In this document: positions 34,085-50,394 of the stretch, in pieces | Layout: each line of letters starts with the position of its first letter | How positions within the stretch are numbered: position 1 is the stretch's first letter | Source: Coffea arabica | Taxonomy: Eukaryota; Streptophyta; Magnoliopsida; Gentianales; Rubiaceae | DNA: 64,000 nt | Direction: 5' to 3' | NCBI RefSeq assembly: GCF_036785885.1 | Contig: NC_092323.1 | Span: 16,252,501 to 16,316,500, forward strand | Notes under the pieces: generated by a model | The model's input: the letters and a program-made list of their open reading frames with translations, nothing else | What the model was told of the DNA's origin: nothing | Database searches by the model: none | Program-made: the position numbers and the translations under genes

Positions 34085-37000
34085 ATGGCGTCGTCCTCAA
34101 GCGAATCTCAGGCGGTAGGATGTCGTGTTCTCATCATTGTACTGTTTATTACTTATGTACCAGTATTTCTACTAAGTTCAACACGTTTCTACAATTACAT
34201 CGTCAAGCGGCAATGCAGTAGTATGACTGTATTGGGTTAAGTTTCGGCTAATATATGCTCATTTCACACGCACACAAATCACGCTTACTGTGTGAATGGT
34301 GGTTGTTTCTGGTCATGATGAAGACCTTATTTTTGGCGAAAATGTCTCTTTTTTCTTTTTTTTTTTTGGGTCTGTGTTGAGATTATGGTCAGTGTTTGGT
34401 GAGTCTGCTGGTTTGGAGAGTGAGAATTTTTGGCAAAGAAAAAGGGGAAAAAAAAACCCCCCAAAAAACAAAAAGTTTTTCTTTTTTTTTTGGGAATCTG
34501 AAAAGGGTTTTTCCTAATTGGGTTGATTTTGTCTTTGCATGCAACATCTTAAATGCTTATATCAGTATTTCTTTGTTTTAGAAGTTCACTTTTGGTATTA
34601 ATTTTTTTGGGGATTCTGCTTGTTCCTTGATATATTTGGATGAAGGGAATGACACTTTTTATTGTATTTAATTGGTGAAAGTTAGAATATTTCCTGTAAT
34701 GGGGAGTTAAAGATGTCAAATCCTTTGATTTTTGGTCAATTGCTAGTGGGCTCTGTTCTACAGTTTGAATTCCTCTGTTTTTTGTGCTGTTAAAGTTATG
34801 TTCCTCGGTATTTTTTCATATCGTACAGCTATGGTTATTGTGTAATGGGCAGTCGGTTAAAGTCTACAGCTATGGTTCACATTACTCGTTTTTTGACTCA
34901 TGTCTGCCGCATTATAATCGCAACTATGCTCAAGAAAAACCTTGTTCAATTAAACTCAGCAAAAGAGCAATGCTTTGTGTCCACGTATGTATTACCGGGT
35001 ATGTTAAGTGTTGTTTTGGCATGTGTGTTGGGATGAATTAGGTAGAAAAAAATGAAAAAAAGGAGAAGGAGAAGGGTTGTAATTTTCCTCTGTCATTTTT
35101 GGTATTTATTAGTTTTCTTGTGCATGGATTTTTTTTTGTAGTTGTAATGAGTTTTTATTGAAATCGTGCAGAAAATTGCAAAAGGGAAACGTTTCTATAC
35201 TGTATATTTTTTGTTTGATTTGTCTCTCCTCTCCAGAATTTGTAGCTTTGAGTGGTAGGAGAGGAAATAAATAGGAAATTTATTAAAAATGTTAGCTCTA
35301 TTATCTTTTGTAGCTCTCTCTCTCTCTCTCTCTGTGCACATGGTTGGACATTAAGAATTTTTAGAAGTGGATAAGAAATGGTATCTTTTGCACTCAATTG
35401 CAGAGATCTTGGACCATGAAATATCTTTTTATGTATCCACTTATAGTTTTATGCTAGGTCTGTGGGGAAAGTATGTGGCTACATAATTTGATCTTTTTGT
35501 GATTGCCCCACGCATAAAGACTTGAGAACAAAATAGAATCTTCTGTACTATTGCTTTTTTATGTATTTGAAAATTCTTGTTGTCTGATGTTTCTTTTTCC
35601 CCCTAGAGGACTGTATGTTTAACTTGTGGTGACAAAGGAGATGAAGGGCTTCTTATCTACTGTATCAACTGCCAAGATTCTGCAGCACACTTGTATGTCC
35701 TCTCATTAACTAAATACTTCTTTTCTTGGATTTGATAAATTAAACGTTTGGATTGCTTTCCTATTGGGATGATCTTTCAAGTACTGTGCATCCATCCCTC
35801 TTGGCAGATGATGTCAATCCAATTTGAACATACTAAACTGTGAAAGGTGAATTTTACATTGGTGATTGTTTTACTCTTGCAATATAATCTCACATACCAC
35901 ACATTACGAGCATATTGAAACTTTGAAGTTTTTCCATATTTCATAATTGAACTTGCAATGAATGCTTTGCAAGTCAGTTGTTGCCCTTCAAGCATAACTC
36001 AAGCTTTTTGGGATGCTTAGTGCTTCTGCACCGTTTAAATCATTTTAGAATCTTTATGCATATTTTAAAAATTTTGAAATTTGTAGTTTTCAGCTTTGTA
36101 TGTTCAGAAATATCTTTGGATTGCCCAAATGCCTTTGTTTGTCATGGAGATGTTTGTGACTCTACAGCTGAAATTTATTTTAAATAATAAATTGAACCAA
36201 TGTGTTTGACTATTTGTGTTTGGTTCATGTGACTTTCCAGCTATTGCCTCGATGATTTCTCCTCAACTGATGACCAGTCTGGTTGGAAATGTTGGGATTG
36301 TGCACCCAGAATATACAAGGTTGATTCATTCAGAAAAAGTGAAAGAATAAGTATGAGGATAGATAGAGCTATTGATGTTCGGATGAAATTGGAGAAGAAA
36401 CTGTATTCAAGGAGTTCACTTGCAGGAAGGAAATTTGTTGCAACAAATCATGGAATGGTGGAAACACCTCAGCTGTCGGGAGATAGTTCTTCACCAGTTC
36501 TGTGTATGAAGAACTCGTCTGACAGCAATGATGGGAATATTGAACTTAGGGACTATGATAGGCTTAAAGAAAGGTTTGACAAAGTTGAAGCAGAATCCTT
36601 GCCATTTACTTCTAACATCCATGATAGTGGTTTTTCTAGTCCAAAGAGGATAAATTATGGAATGACTGAAACTGCTCAATTGGAAGATGATTCTTCAACA
36701 TTAATTGACAGGATAACGAACGTCCACTCATTTGCTGAACTTCCAAGAAATGAAGAGCTCAGAAACAGGAGGAGGAGGAGGAGGCTAATGATTGATGACA
36801 GCTGCAGTTCTGAGGAAGACAATCCAATTAATGTTAAAGAGTCTTCTCTGGCTTTTCAAGGATATGTTGGTCCACTAAATACGTCAAATAGAAAGAGGAG
36901 GCTAATGATTGATCATAGCAGTTGTTCTGAGGAAGATTGTACAATCAGTGTTGAAGAGTCTTCTGTAGCTTCTCAAGAACATGTTGGTCCACTTAATACA

Positions 37001-38130
37001 TCTAACGGTCAGCTCTCATCACAACCTCACCGCCAATTGTTTGCACGGTCATTAATGAATCCAATTTGGCGGTAAAACCATTTTTCTTCTTAATGCATTC
37101 CCATATTCTGTTGCTGCACAAATTCAGTGTGTTTGGCATGCCATCCCACTTCTTTCCACCACTTTGAGAAGATTAGAAAATGGCTTTACCATTGATTCCC
37201 CCATGCCATTTTCTAATTATGTTTGTAATAAAGCCTTGTTTAGAAATTACTTGAACATTATGTTTCTTGTTTTGTTCATTGTAAGATTTTCTTGCAGAGG
37301 TTCCTTTAGCATTACACGGGAAAAAAATCAGACCAATCTTGGTATCTTAGCCCACTTGTCAAGGAAAGCTTGCTCGAAGGTCTCTGACATGGCAATTATG
37401 CTGCCTCCAGAGCTTGTAGCAGAAGTTCTAGCCAAACGCCGCGTGTGGCCAAAGAGTTTCCAGAATGTGCCACCAACAGATGGTAGTATTGATTTGTTCT
37501 TCTTTCCGGAGTATGAAAGGTACTGTTATGTGGATATAAACTGGATGTATTTACTGTAGATGTAAAATTACCCCATGTCTAATTTATGTTTATTGTCTGC
37601 TAAAGGGATGAGAAAGTTTACGATGGCCTTCTTGATGACATGATTGAAGGTGATAATGCTTTGAAGGTCATGATGAAGGATTTGGAACTTTTGATCTTTT
37701 CCTCTCGTGAATTGCCACTAGAGCACTGGAGTAAGTTTGTTACACTTTTCATTACAATTTGGCATTACGTACTTAAAAAGGAATTCTGCTAAATGCACAC
37801 CATTTCAATTAATTTGCAGGATTCCAGCAGAAATATTATTTATGGGGTTTCTTCCAGAAAGTGCATAGTTCTCTTCCTGTAAACAATAGCAGCAATGAGA
37901 CTATAACGCCTTCCAAACAAAGCAACCAATCTGGATATAGTTCTCCTAGTCATAATAAACCTAAGCCTGATCCGACCTTTCAAATTTGCCACCACCCTTC
38001 TAGTACAAGTGGCTGTCCCTTCCCTAATACGCAGTATACTGCTTTCCTTAACACAAGTAGAAGTTCCTCAGAAGATTCTTCAATATCTTCCACTAGTATT
38101 AGCGTAGCAGAGAAAACAGCCAGCAGTTGA
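34085..38130 (+). CDS. PHD-finger protein with AIPP2-type C-terminal domain
   Basis: Six exons: 34085-34114, 35607-35692, 36241-37071, 37298-37519, 37606-37730 and 37820-38130, in frame at GT-AG sites, 534 residues. Residues 14-59 form a complete C4HC3 PHD finger: C14-x2-C17, C29-x2-C32, H38-x2-C41, C56-x2-C59. A basic nuclear-localisation-like run (RNRRRRRRL, near 214-222) lies in a linker with two tandem copies of an RRLMIDxSxxSEED to VGPLNTSN unit. From about 312 the protein has NPIWRGSF, LSRKACSKV, VWPKSF, PPTDGSIDLFFFPEYER, an LIF segment and YYLWGFF, the pattern of the AIPP2/PAIPP2-type SPOC-like domain. AIPP2-like proteins read unmodified H3K4 and work with BAH-domain partners in Polycomb-type silencing; that role is inferred from family. 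The tiny first exon rests on MASSSSESQA and splice phase. The tail after about 455 is Ser-rich and disordered. Confidence 0.87.
36778..37008 (+). repeat. In-gene tandem duplication of ~117 bp in the PHD gene
   Basis: Two adjacent in-frame units start near AGGAGGCTAATGATTGATSA (about 36778 and 36895) and encode related ~39-residue segments, both ending VGPLNTSN. They lie in exon 3. Confidence 0.85.
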
Positions 38131-38880
38131 AGAAACACAGGCTGAAGAGCAATGACACTGAGATGAATGCAGGATAGATGCATTTCATGATAGCTACATG
38201 CAGCAGGAAGAAAGAGCTTTGCACATTCTTTAGATTTGATATGTATAGAAATGATCTAGTTAGGTATACTCTGTTTCTTTATCTAGATGTCATCATACAA
38301 GTAGAAATGAAACTCTCCATTACGACTACTCTGACATGGCGAGGAAAGTATCTTCTTTGATGGTCACTTTCCTCAGAAGCATTATTTCTGGTGCTTTGGA
38401 GCTTTTCTTGTTAGATTTGACCTAGACAAGTGACTTGCACAACTGGTGATATTGAAATACTATTGTATACATACCATGTTATATGAGGTTGCATAGTACT
38501 TGCTACACGAAATTATCAAATTGTCTGTGCTTCTGAGAAAGCCAAAAAAAAAGCCGTTGACAGAGTTGAGCAACAAAGCAGATTTACTATATGGAATTTC
38601 AGAAGCATTGACGAAGCTGATCAACTAGACTTACTCATACCTCGCCTGCTTAAGGCACTAAAGACGACAAAACTATATAGGATACAAGTTGTTCAAATTT
38701 TAAGATCACATCAGGTAATTGACTTCTGGAATAGTCAGATACTTTAGTACCTATGATAGTTGTTAAACAAGAAGCCATGAAACCTTTGTCAAAACAGAGA
38801 AGCATAATCATATAAGACGAAAGGGAAAACAGCATCGAGGTACATGACAAATTGCGTCTGAACAATTTCTTTACAGGGCA
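38131..38880. other. Shared 3' flank between convergent genes
   Basis: The PHD gene (plus) and the Cactin-like gene (minus) converge here, so both 3' UTRs lie in these 750 bases. No coding frame or repeat of note. No poly-A tract adjoins the end of the Cactin-like frame. Confidence 0.55.
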
Positions 38881-40368
38881 TCACCTGCGATAGCTATAAC
38901 ATTTTATGTTAATAATATACAAACGAAGTATGCCACCTTCAAAGTTGCACTTAAACCCCTTTTTTCGTGAATACTCCCACTCTTTATTAGCTATCCTAAA
39001 TGCTATGTCTTGATAAGGTGGCCCTGCACGAAACCTTAATATGCAAGTGTCATTACCATCTGCATCCTTCTCAATCAAATAAGTAGGAGCTCTTGCTTTA
39101 TTATCAAGAAGATCTGGATAGAAAATGTTGAACTTGTATCCCACCACCATCTTCGGCGGAGGATTATCATGGTCGTAGTGAGTTTGATTGTACTTGTTCC
39201 ATCGGTAGCCAGTATGAACAAGATTGAAATACTTTGGCTTTCTTGTGAAGTACTCGGTATCAATTGCTTCCCCATTTTCATCATCATCATCGTAAATCAT
39301 CAACTCTGGTGGATATGATCCTAAAGCCTCCTCATCAAGCTCTGAACTACTTTGTCTATCAGTACTACGATCACCAACCTCCAACGGTTTCTTATTCTGC
39401 TGGATATGTCCTCGATCATGCAGCACCTTGGCATGGATACTTTTGAGACGAGCCTTAGCCTTGAATACACAGAGCCTCTTCAGAACAGCTTCCCAAAATT
39501 CAACTTCCTGAGCATTGCCAGACCTCATATTAGACTCAATATGGGACTCTATATCTTCCAATTGGTTGTATGATTTTCCTTCAAGAAACCTTTCTACATC
39601 TGCTTCAATACTCCTATGAATTCCCCTCCCTCCACAAACTCTAGCATGATCCAAGGCATCCTCACAAACAACCAAAACTGTCTCCCAATACTCCACATGC
39701 ATTTTTGTTTTCCTGTCCAAGCAAAGTTGCAACTTTATCTCCTCGCGAAGTTTTTCCAACTCTTCTACATTGAGACCCTCAAAATCCACCATGCTAGGTT
39801 CTGCATTTTTATCCTTCTCCAAATCGTCATCATTTGAGCATGAATCAAGAAGCCTAATCAATATATCGATTGGCTTTGGACGGCCCTCGCAAAACCGTTT
39901 TTCTGTCCTAATCTTCCTTTGAGCTAAAAAAAATTCTTCTTCCTTCTTCTCCCATTCCTGGACCTCGGATCGAGCACGCTCCCGAGCTAACAAAGCCATC
40001 TCTTCCTCACGTTTCCTTTTGGCAATATCCCTTTCTTCCCTCCTCTTCTTTAACTTCTCCACTTCACCAAACCTTTCCATCTGCCTTTTCCTCTCTGCCT
40101 TTGATGATAACATGTTAGCCTCTATTCGCCCTTCCATCACGTCCCGTTCAATCTTTTTCCTCCAAACAAATACTTCATTCATATGAGAATCTCCAAAACG
40201 CTTGCTTGAACCATCAACAGAATACTTTGACCTCGTTTCTCTTGCAACTTTTGCACCTTTTTTCTCGACCTTTCTCGCCAAATAGTCAGCAATTCTCATA
40301 TTATGGCACTCATCATCAGAAGTAGAAGGGGTGGTGGGGCACTGTTGTGATTGGCCAAGCCTCTCCAT
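38881..40368 (-). CDS. Cactin-like splicing-associated protein, intronless and shortened
   Basis: Single 495-codon frame, ATG at 40368, stop at 38881. Residues ~60-80 carry EVFVWRKKIERD; a charged coiled region with EEEMALLARERARSEVQEW follows, then the Cactin mid region (GRPKPIDILIRLLD, NAQEVEFWEAVLKRL). Residues 376-495 are the C-terminal Cactin domain: YFNLVHTGYRWNKYNQTHYD, NPPPKMVVGYKFNIFYPDLL, CILRFRAGPPYQDIAFRI and NKEWEYSRKKGFKC. Cactin is a nuclear protein tied to pre-mRNA splicing and, in plants, embryo development. Usual plant Cactins are longer, with an RS-rich N-terminus and a charged segment before the C-terminal domain, both missing here; their genes have introns. This copy is therefore probably a retrocopy or reduced paralogue. 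The last residues (GGILRLYIINIKCYSYRR) depart from the usual ending. The frame is open upstream to 40602, but that part is unlike Cactin and overlaps a tandem repeat, so I use the inner ATG. Confidence 0.83.
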   Translation of the reverse strand: MERLGQSQQCPTTPSTSDDECHNMRIADYLARKVEKKGAKVARETRSKYSVDGSSKRFGDSHMNEVFVWRKKIERDVMEGRIEANMLSSKAERKRQMERFGEVEKLKKRREERDIAKRKREEEMALLARERARSEVQEWEKKEEEFFLAQRKIRTEKRFCEGRPKPIDILIRLLDSCSNDDDLEKDKNAEPSMVDFEGLNVEELEKLREEIKLQLCLDRKTKMHVEYWETVLVVCEDALDHARVCGGRGIHRSIEADVERFLEGKSYNQLEDIESHIESNMRSGNAQEVEFWEAVLKRLCVFKAKARLKSIHAKVLHDRGHIQQNKKPLEVGDRSTDRQSSSELDEEALGSYPPELMIYDDDDENGEAIDTEYFTRKPKYFNLVHTGYRWNKYNQTHYDHDNPPPKMVVGYKFNIFYPDLLDNKARAPTYLIEKDADGNDTCILRFRAGPPYQDIAFRIANKEWEYSRKKGFKCNFEGGILRLYIINIKCYSYRR

Positions 40369-40450
40369 TATGTTCTTGGTAGTATGCAAGAATATATAAG
40401 GTAGGCCTGAAAACTGAACAGTACCGATGAAACACGAGAAAAAAAAAAAA

Positions 40451-40585
40451 GTTTGCTGCTCCAAGAATATGCCGTGGGCACCAAACAAAGTATGCAAGAA
40501 TTGACTACGATTAGCCGAACGTTTGCTCCAAGAATGTACCGTAGGCACCAAACAACGTACGCAAGAATAGACCACGATGCCGCAA
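40451..40585 (-). repeat. Two-copy ~70-bp repeat upstream of the Cactin-like gene
   Basis: GTTTGCTGCTCCAAGAAT (40451) and GTTTGCTCCAAGAATGTA (40521) each begin a unit containing GGCACCAAACAA and GCAAGAAT. The repeat lies just 5' of the chosen start codon. Confidence 0.8.
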
Positions 40586-41287
40586 GCAAGGCCTTCCTTC
40601 ACTACGTGACGAACTTAGAATATTTTCTGTTATAGAACCGATACGTAGCGACGTGTATATTTGTAGAATTCTATCCGTATAATCCGCCTTGCAAAAGGTA
40701 GCGTAGCTAACTGATCAACTCACCAAAACTAGGACTCAATATATATACACACATAAATGTTAGCCGAATCCTATGCTGCTTTGGATTTAAGCGGACATAA
40801 TGGTACATATAAATGTTGTAGAATTTTATTTTGTTTTCTTCTTTTAAAGGCAATGTTCTATGTGCCGAGTGCCAATAATTTTTTTTTTTTTTTTGGCTGA
40901 ATTAACATAGATACTATTGGGGGAGGGGTGGATTAGGTGGTCGGGGGAGGAAAAAAAGAGAATTAGATATTATAGGATTTTGTTTTTAAGCGATATTTTA
41001 TGTGCCAATAAATGTGATTTTTTCCCCCTTCATTTGTTTGAGTTTTTTTTTTCGGGCTCCCAATGGCGCCCTATGTTACAGCCATGAGGGAAATATTTTT
41101 TTCACACTACCTTGTAGCAAACGTCTTATAAAAAAGGTTATAGCAAACTTTTGAGAATAAAATGCTCTTTATCTTCAAGATATATGGCTCTTTATCTTCA
41201 AGATTTTCTTAGAAGTGAAGTACAGAAGTAGAACTCGAAATCATATAGTGAAATTTAAAAGAAAATTTTGATAATAAACTATTGGTA
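40586..41287. other. Intergenic, upstream of the Cactin-like gene
   Basis: AT-rich with poly-T runs near 40879 and 41044. Nothing recognised. Confidence 0.5.
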
Positions 41288-43195
41288 CGTTTGGATTAGC
41301 TGTTTTTGGGATTGTTTTTCAAAAATATTACTGTAGCATTTCGTTTTTCAAATACAAGTCCATTTGGATTAGTTGTTTTTGGGGTTGTTTTTCAAAAACT
41401 ATATAAAAATTTTTTCTGTAGATGTTTTTTGGATTATTTTTGGAGGTATTTTTAAAACATATTTTTGAGTATTTTTATGATTTATAATTTTTATATTTTT
41501 ATATTTATATACATTTATGCATTTATAATACATTTATAAATATTTATAAATAAATATATTTATATAAAAATATATAAATGTATTATATATGTATTATATT
41601 ATATACAATACTAATATAAATATATTTATAAATGTATAAATGTATAATTAATATAAATGTATAAATTATAAATGAATATTATATAAATGTATAAATTATA
41701 ATGGAAAAATCGTTCAAAACGTCCCTAACATTTTACAAGATGACTTTTTTCGTTCCTCACTTTTAAAAGTATAATTTTACGTCTCTTATAAATTCACATT
41801 GACCAAATTTGGTCCCTACCTAGGTTTCTAACTAGTTTTTGGCTGGAATCCACCACATGACTTGCATGGATTTAAAAAAAAATTATTCACATACATGAAT
41901 TTATTTTATGAAATGTGAGGAATTATGAATCGAATTATCTAAAATTTGATTTGACAATTTTGCCCTTAAAATATGATCACGTGCAAGGCACGTTGTGAAT
42001 TCCGACCAAAAACTGGTCGGAAATCTAAGTAGGGACCAAATTTGACCAATGTGAATTTTTAAGGGACGTAAAATTATATTTTTAAAAGTGAGGGACAAAA
42101 AAAGTTATTTTACAAAATGTGAGGGACGTTTTGAACGATTTTCCCAATTATAATTTATAAATATATATTAATATTATGTATAAATGTACTAATATAATTT
42201 ATATAAATGTATTAATGTATTAATATTATGTATAAATGTATAATTAATATTTTTTATAATTAATATTTTTTATTTTTTATTTTTTAAATATTTATATACA
42301 TTTATGCATTTATAATACATTTATAAATATTTATAAATAAATATAATTATATAATTATATAATTATATAAAAATATATAAATGTTTTATAAATGTTTTAT
42401 ATTATATATATTACATAATATAAATATAATTATAAATGTAATAATTGTATATTATTATAAATGTATAAATTAATATATTATAAATATATATTAATATTAT
42501 GTATAAATGTATAAATATATTAATATATTAATATTATGTATAAATGTATAATTACTATTATGTATATTAATATAAATGTATAAATGTATTGTATTATACA
42601 TAATACATAATATAAATGCATATTATAAATATATATAAATGTATATAAATGTATAATTACATAAATATATATACATAAATGTATAATATATATAATACAT
42701 ATTATATATATTAAATATATAATATATAATATATAATATTTTTATAATTTTATAATTATATATTTATATTATATAATATTTATATAAATAATTTATAAAT
42801 ATATAAAATATATTTTAAATAAAATAAAATATTTATAATATGTATAAATAAATATATAAATTTATAATATTATAAATGTATATTATATATAATATACATT
42901 AATATTAATATAATTTATATATAATATACGTAATTTAAATATACACTTTAATATATATTAATATATATTATAAAACAAAATTGCATAAATATATTTATAA
43001 ATTTATATAAATATAATATATATATATTTATAGTATACATAATTGAAATATAGATATTAAAGATGTATATTTGGAGTTGTTTTTGATATATTGTTTGGAA
43101 GAGTTGTTTTTAAAATACACATTTATTGTAGTATTTGGAATGTGAAAAATAGTTTTTCAAAAACAGAAACAAAAACAAGGAATCCAAACCAACTC
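41288..43195. mobile_element. Expanded MITE-like element filled with an AT minisatellite
   Basis: Outer ends are inverted: GTTTGGATTAGCTGTTTTTG on the left (repeated at 41351) and CAGAAACAAAAACAAGGAAT then CCAAACC on the right. Between about 41475 and 43060 lies a degenerate tandem array of ATAAATGTATAAAT/ATTATATA words, and the 445-bp palindromic MITE is nested at 41702-42146. No coding frame. Confidence 0.6.
41702..42146. mobile_element. Palindromic MITE with ~165-bp inverted arms
   Basis: Left end TGGAAAAATCGTTCAAAACG and right end, reversed, TGGGAAAATCGTTCAAAACG. The arms stay alignable for about 165 bases (GACCAAATTTGGTCCCTACC versus the mirrored GTAGGGACCAAATTTGACC). Flanked by ATTATAA on both sides (41695-41701 and 42147-42153), a possible target duplication, though the AT-rich surroundings weaken this. 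Long inverted arms suggest a Mutator-like or foldback origin. Confidence 0.85.
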
Positions 43196-43272
43196 TATGT
43201 TTTTCAGAAGGGCCATCATAGTAGGCTCAAAACTAAAATTGGATGGTGTAAATTTGTAGTGTACCTTACCAT

Positions 43273-43961
43273 TAGGGGTGGCAATTTTCGACACGACCTG
43301 AAAACACGACACGAACCTAACACGAAATTAATGGGTTTGGGTTGAGATTTCGGGAATTCGGGTCAGAATCGGGTTGGACCCGATGAACCCGAAAAGAAAA
43401 CAGGTCGATTTCGGGTCAACCCGTGGCGACCTGATATGACCCGTTTACGAATTAAAAATAATTTAATAAACATAAAAATAATTTTATCTAACTAAACTAA
43501 GTTATTCTTTTTTTCAAAGGCATTAATTACTTAATCCTAAATGAATTTATTTAATTTGTGTGAAGTTGAAATTATTATATTTAGACAAATAATATATTAT
43601 ATTATTTTTTACTTTTATACTGTTTTAATTTATTTTATATTTTGTTTGGGATAAAACACTTTTACGGTGTTTAATTTATTTTAGATTTGGTTTGGAATTA
43701 TTTATTTAAATTTTTATTACTTGATTATGTAATTAGTTTTGTGAGAAATTGATTTTATTAGAAATTACAGTGATAAATTAATAAATTAAAATTAAGTTTC
43801 GGGTCATTTCGGGTCGACCCGCCAACCCGAAATTTTCAGGTTCGGGTCAGCATACCTGACCCGTCACGGGTTGGCGGGTCGAATTCGGGTCAACAGATTT
43901 TCTGACGGGTTGACCCGAACCCGACCCGCCAACTTGATTTGGACTCGAATTGCCACCCCTA
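43273..43961. mobile_element. hAT-type MITE with CGGGTC/GACCCG subterminal repeats (element B)
   Basis: Ends TAGGGGTGGCAATT and, reversed, TAGGGGTGGCAATTCGAG. Perfect 8-bp target duplication CTTACCAT (43265-43272 and 43962-43969). Both ends are dense in CGGGT/ACCCG words and the 689-bp element has an AT-rich, non-coding centre. Confidence 0.93.
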
Positions 43962-44231
43962 CTTACCATCTTCTTGTGCTGTTAATGTTACAGTCCATTT
44001 TTTAATTCCACAATCATTTTTGCACAAAATGCTAAAATTGCCCTTTTTAAGTCCAAATGCAATAGGAGGGATAGTTTTATCATTTTAAATAAATTTGCTG
44101 TGGAAATAAAATATGAAATGTGACATTAATTATCATTTGCCATCTTCTTTACCTGCCTTTTTTTTTGTTAAAAAAAAAAAAGAAACAGCTTCTGCCTATT
44201 ATACTAATGTGCTCCATGGACAATATTCTTG

Positions 44232-44232
<1 letters not shown>

Positions 44233-44291
<59 letters not shown>
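44233..44291. repeat. (TA)n microsatellite, longest in the window
   Basis: About 29 uninterrupted TA units followed by TACATACATACATATATACA and TGTGTGTGTA-type words. Confidence 0.95.
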
Positions 44292-44296
<5 letters not shown>

Positions 44297-44605
44297 CATA
44301 CATATATACATGTGTGTGTACATATATGTATGCATGTATGTATAAAGGACATTGACCTAAATGGCTAAATCCCCAACACCCATTAAGTTCCCTCAAATAA
44401 AGAAAAAAAGCACTTTATTTGTCCTTACAAATAATAAGACGTGTACCCGATGACTACAAAGATTTCTTCCTAACAAAAAATTGACTACTATAAATTTTTT
44501 ACTTCCATTATCAAATTTTTTTTTAAAAGCATTGTCAAAGTTATTTCTTACAAATAAAATACTGAAAAGATATTTTAAGTTCCCCAGATCTCCAATTTTT
44601 ATAAT

Positions 44606-44742
44606 TTATTTAGATTATTATTTTTTAGAATTTTTGTTAAAAAATATATTAACGATCTGATGTATACAAAATAAAAAAAAAATTAAAAAATATGTTTGTA
44701 AAAAACGTAAAAAAAAATTTTCCAAAAAACTTCAATCCAATC
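44606..44742. mobile_element. MITE-like repeat, GTTTGGATT family, copy 3
   Basis: Interior shares GATCTGATGTATACAAAATA and AAAATATGTTTGTAAAAAAC with the copy at 22856-22994, and the right end reads CTTCAATCCAATCA. The left end has decayed. Confidence 0.45.
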
Positions 44743-45149
44743 ATTTTTTAACTTAAAAAACATAAAACTATGCATCGGCGTTTTTTGGACTTTAATTTCC
44801 TAGTCTGCCTAGTGCCTGATGAGACATTTCCTTTTGCCTTCCCCTTTCTGTTTTTGGGTCGAGAAGATATTTCCCTCGGAAAATCCACGTTTCCCACAAG
44901 ACCGCAATACCCAAAATAACGTTATCCAAATAGAACCCATCAAAATAGAACCCATCAAAAAAAAAAAAAAAAATAGAACCCATCAAAATAACCCAAAAAA
45001 ATCCCTGCAAGAATCCTCAATACACCCCCCAAGAATCTTGAACCAAGGCGTTAAAGAATCAATTTTGCAATTTCTTTCATTAGACGAGAAAAAGAATTCT
45101 AGTAGGGTTCTTGTTCTCGTTTTGCTTTGAGGTGTTTTTTTGAGTAAAA

Positions 45150-50394
<5,245 letters not shown>

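Larger units (their letters stand above)
43970..45149. other. Promoter side of the UMP kinase gene with repeats
   Basis: Holds a long (TA)n tract (44233-44291) grading into TACA/TGTG words, a third GTTTGGATT-family MITE-like copy (44606-44742) and A-runs near 44958. The last ~150 bases are probably the 5' UTR. Confidence 0.5.

Noticed and set aside
40369-40602. Upstream extension of the Cactin-like frame as true N-terminus
   Set aside because: Unlike any Cactin sequence and overlapping a 70-bp tandem repeat; the ATG at 40368 is preferred.
44113-44368. Frames rich in alternating Tyr-Ile
   Set aside because: Translations of the (TA)n microsatellite.
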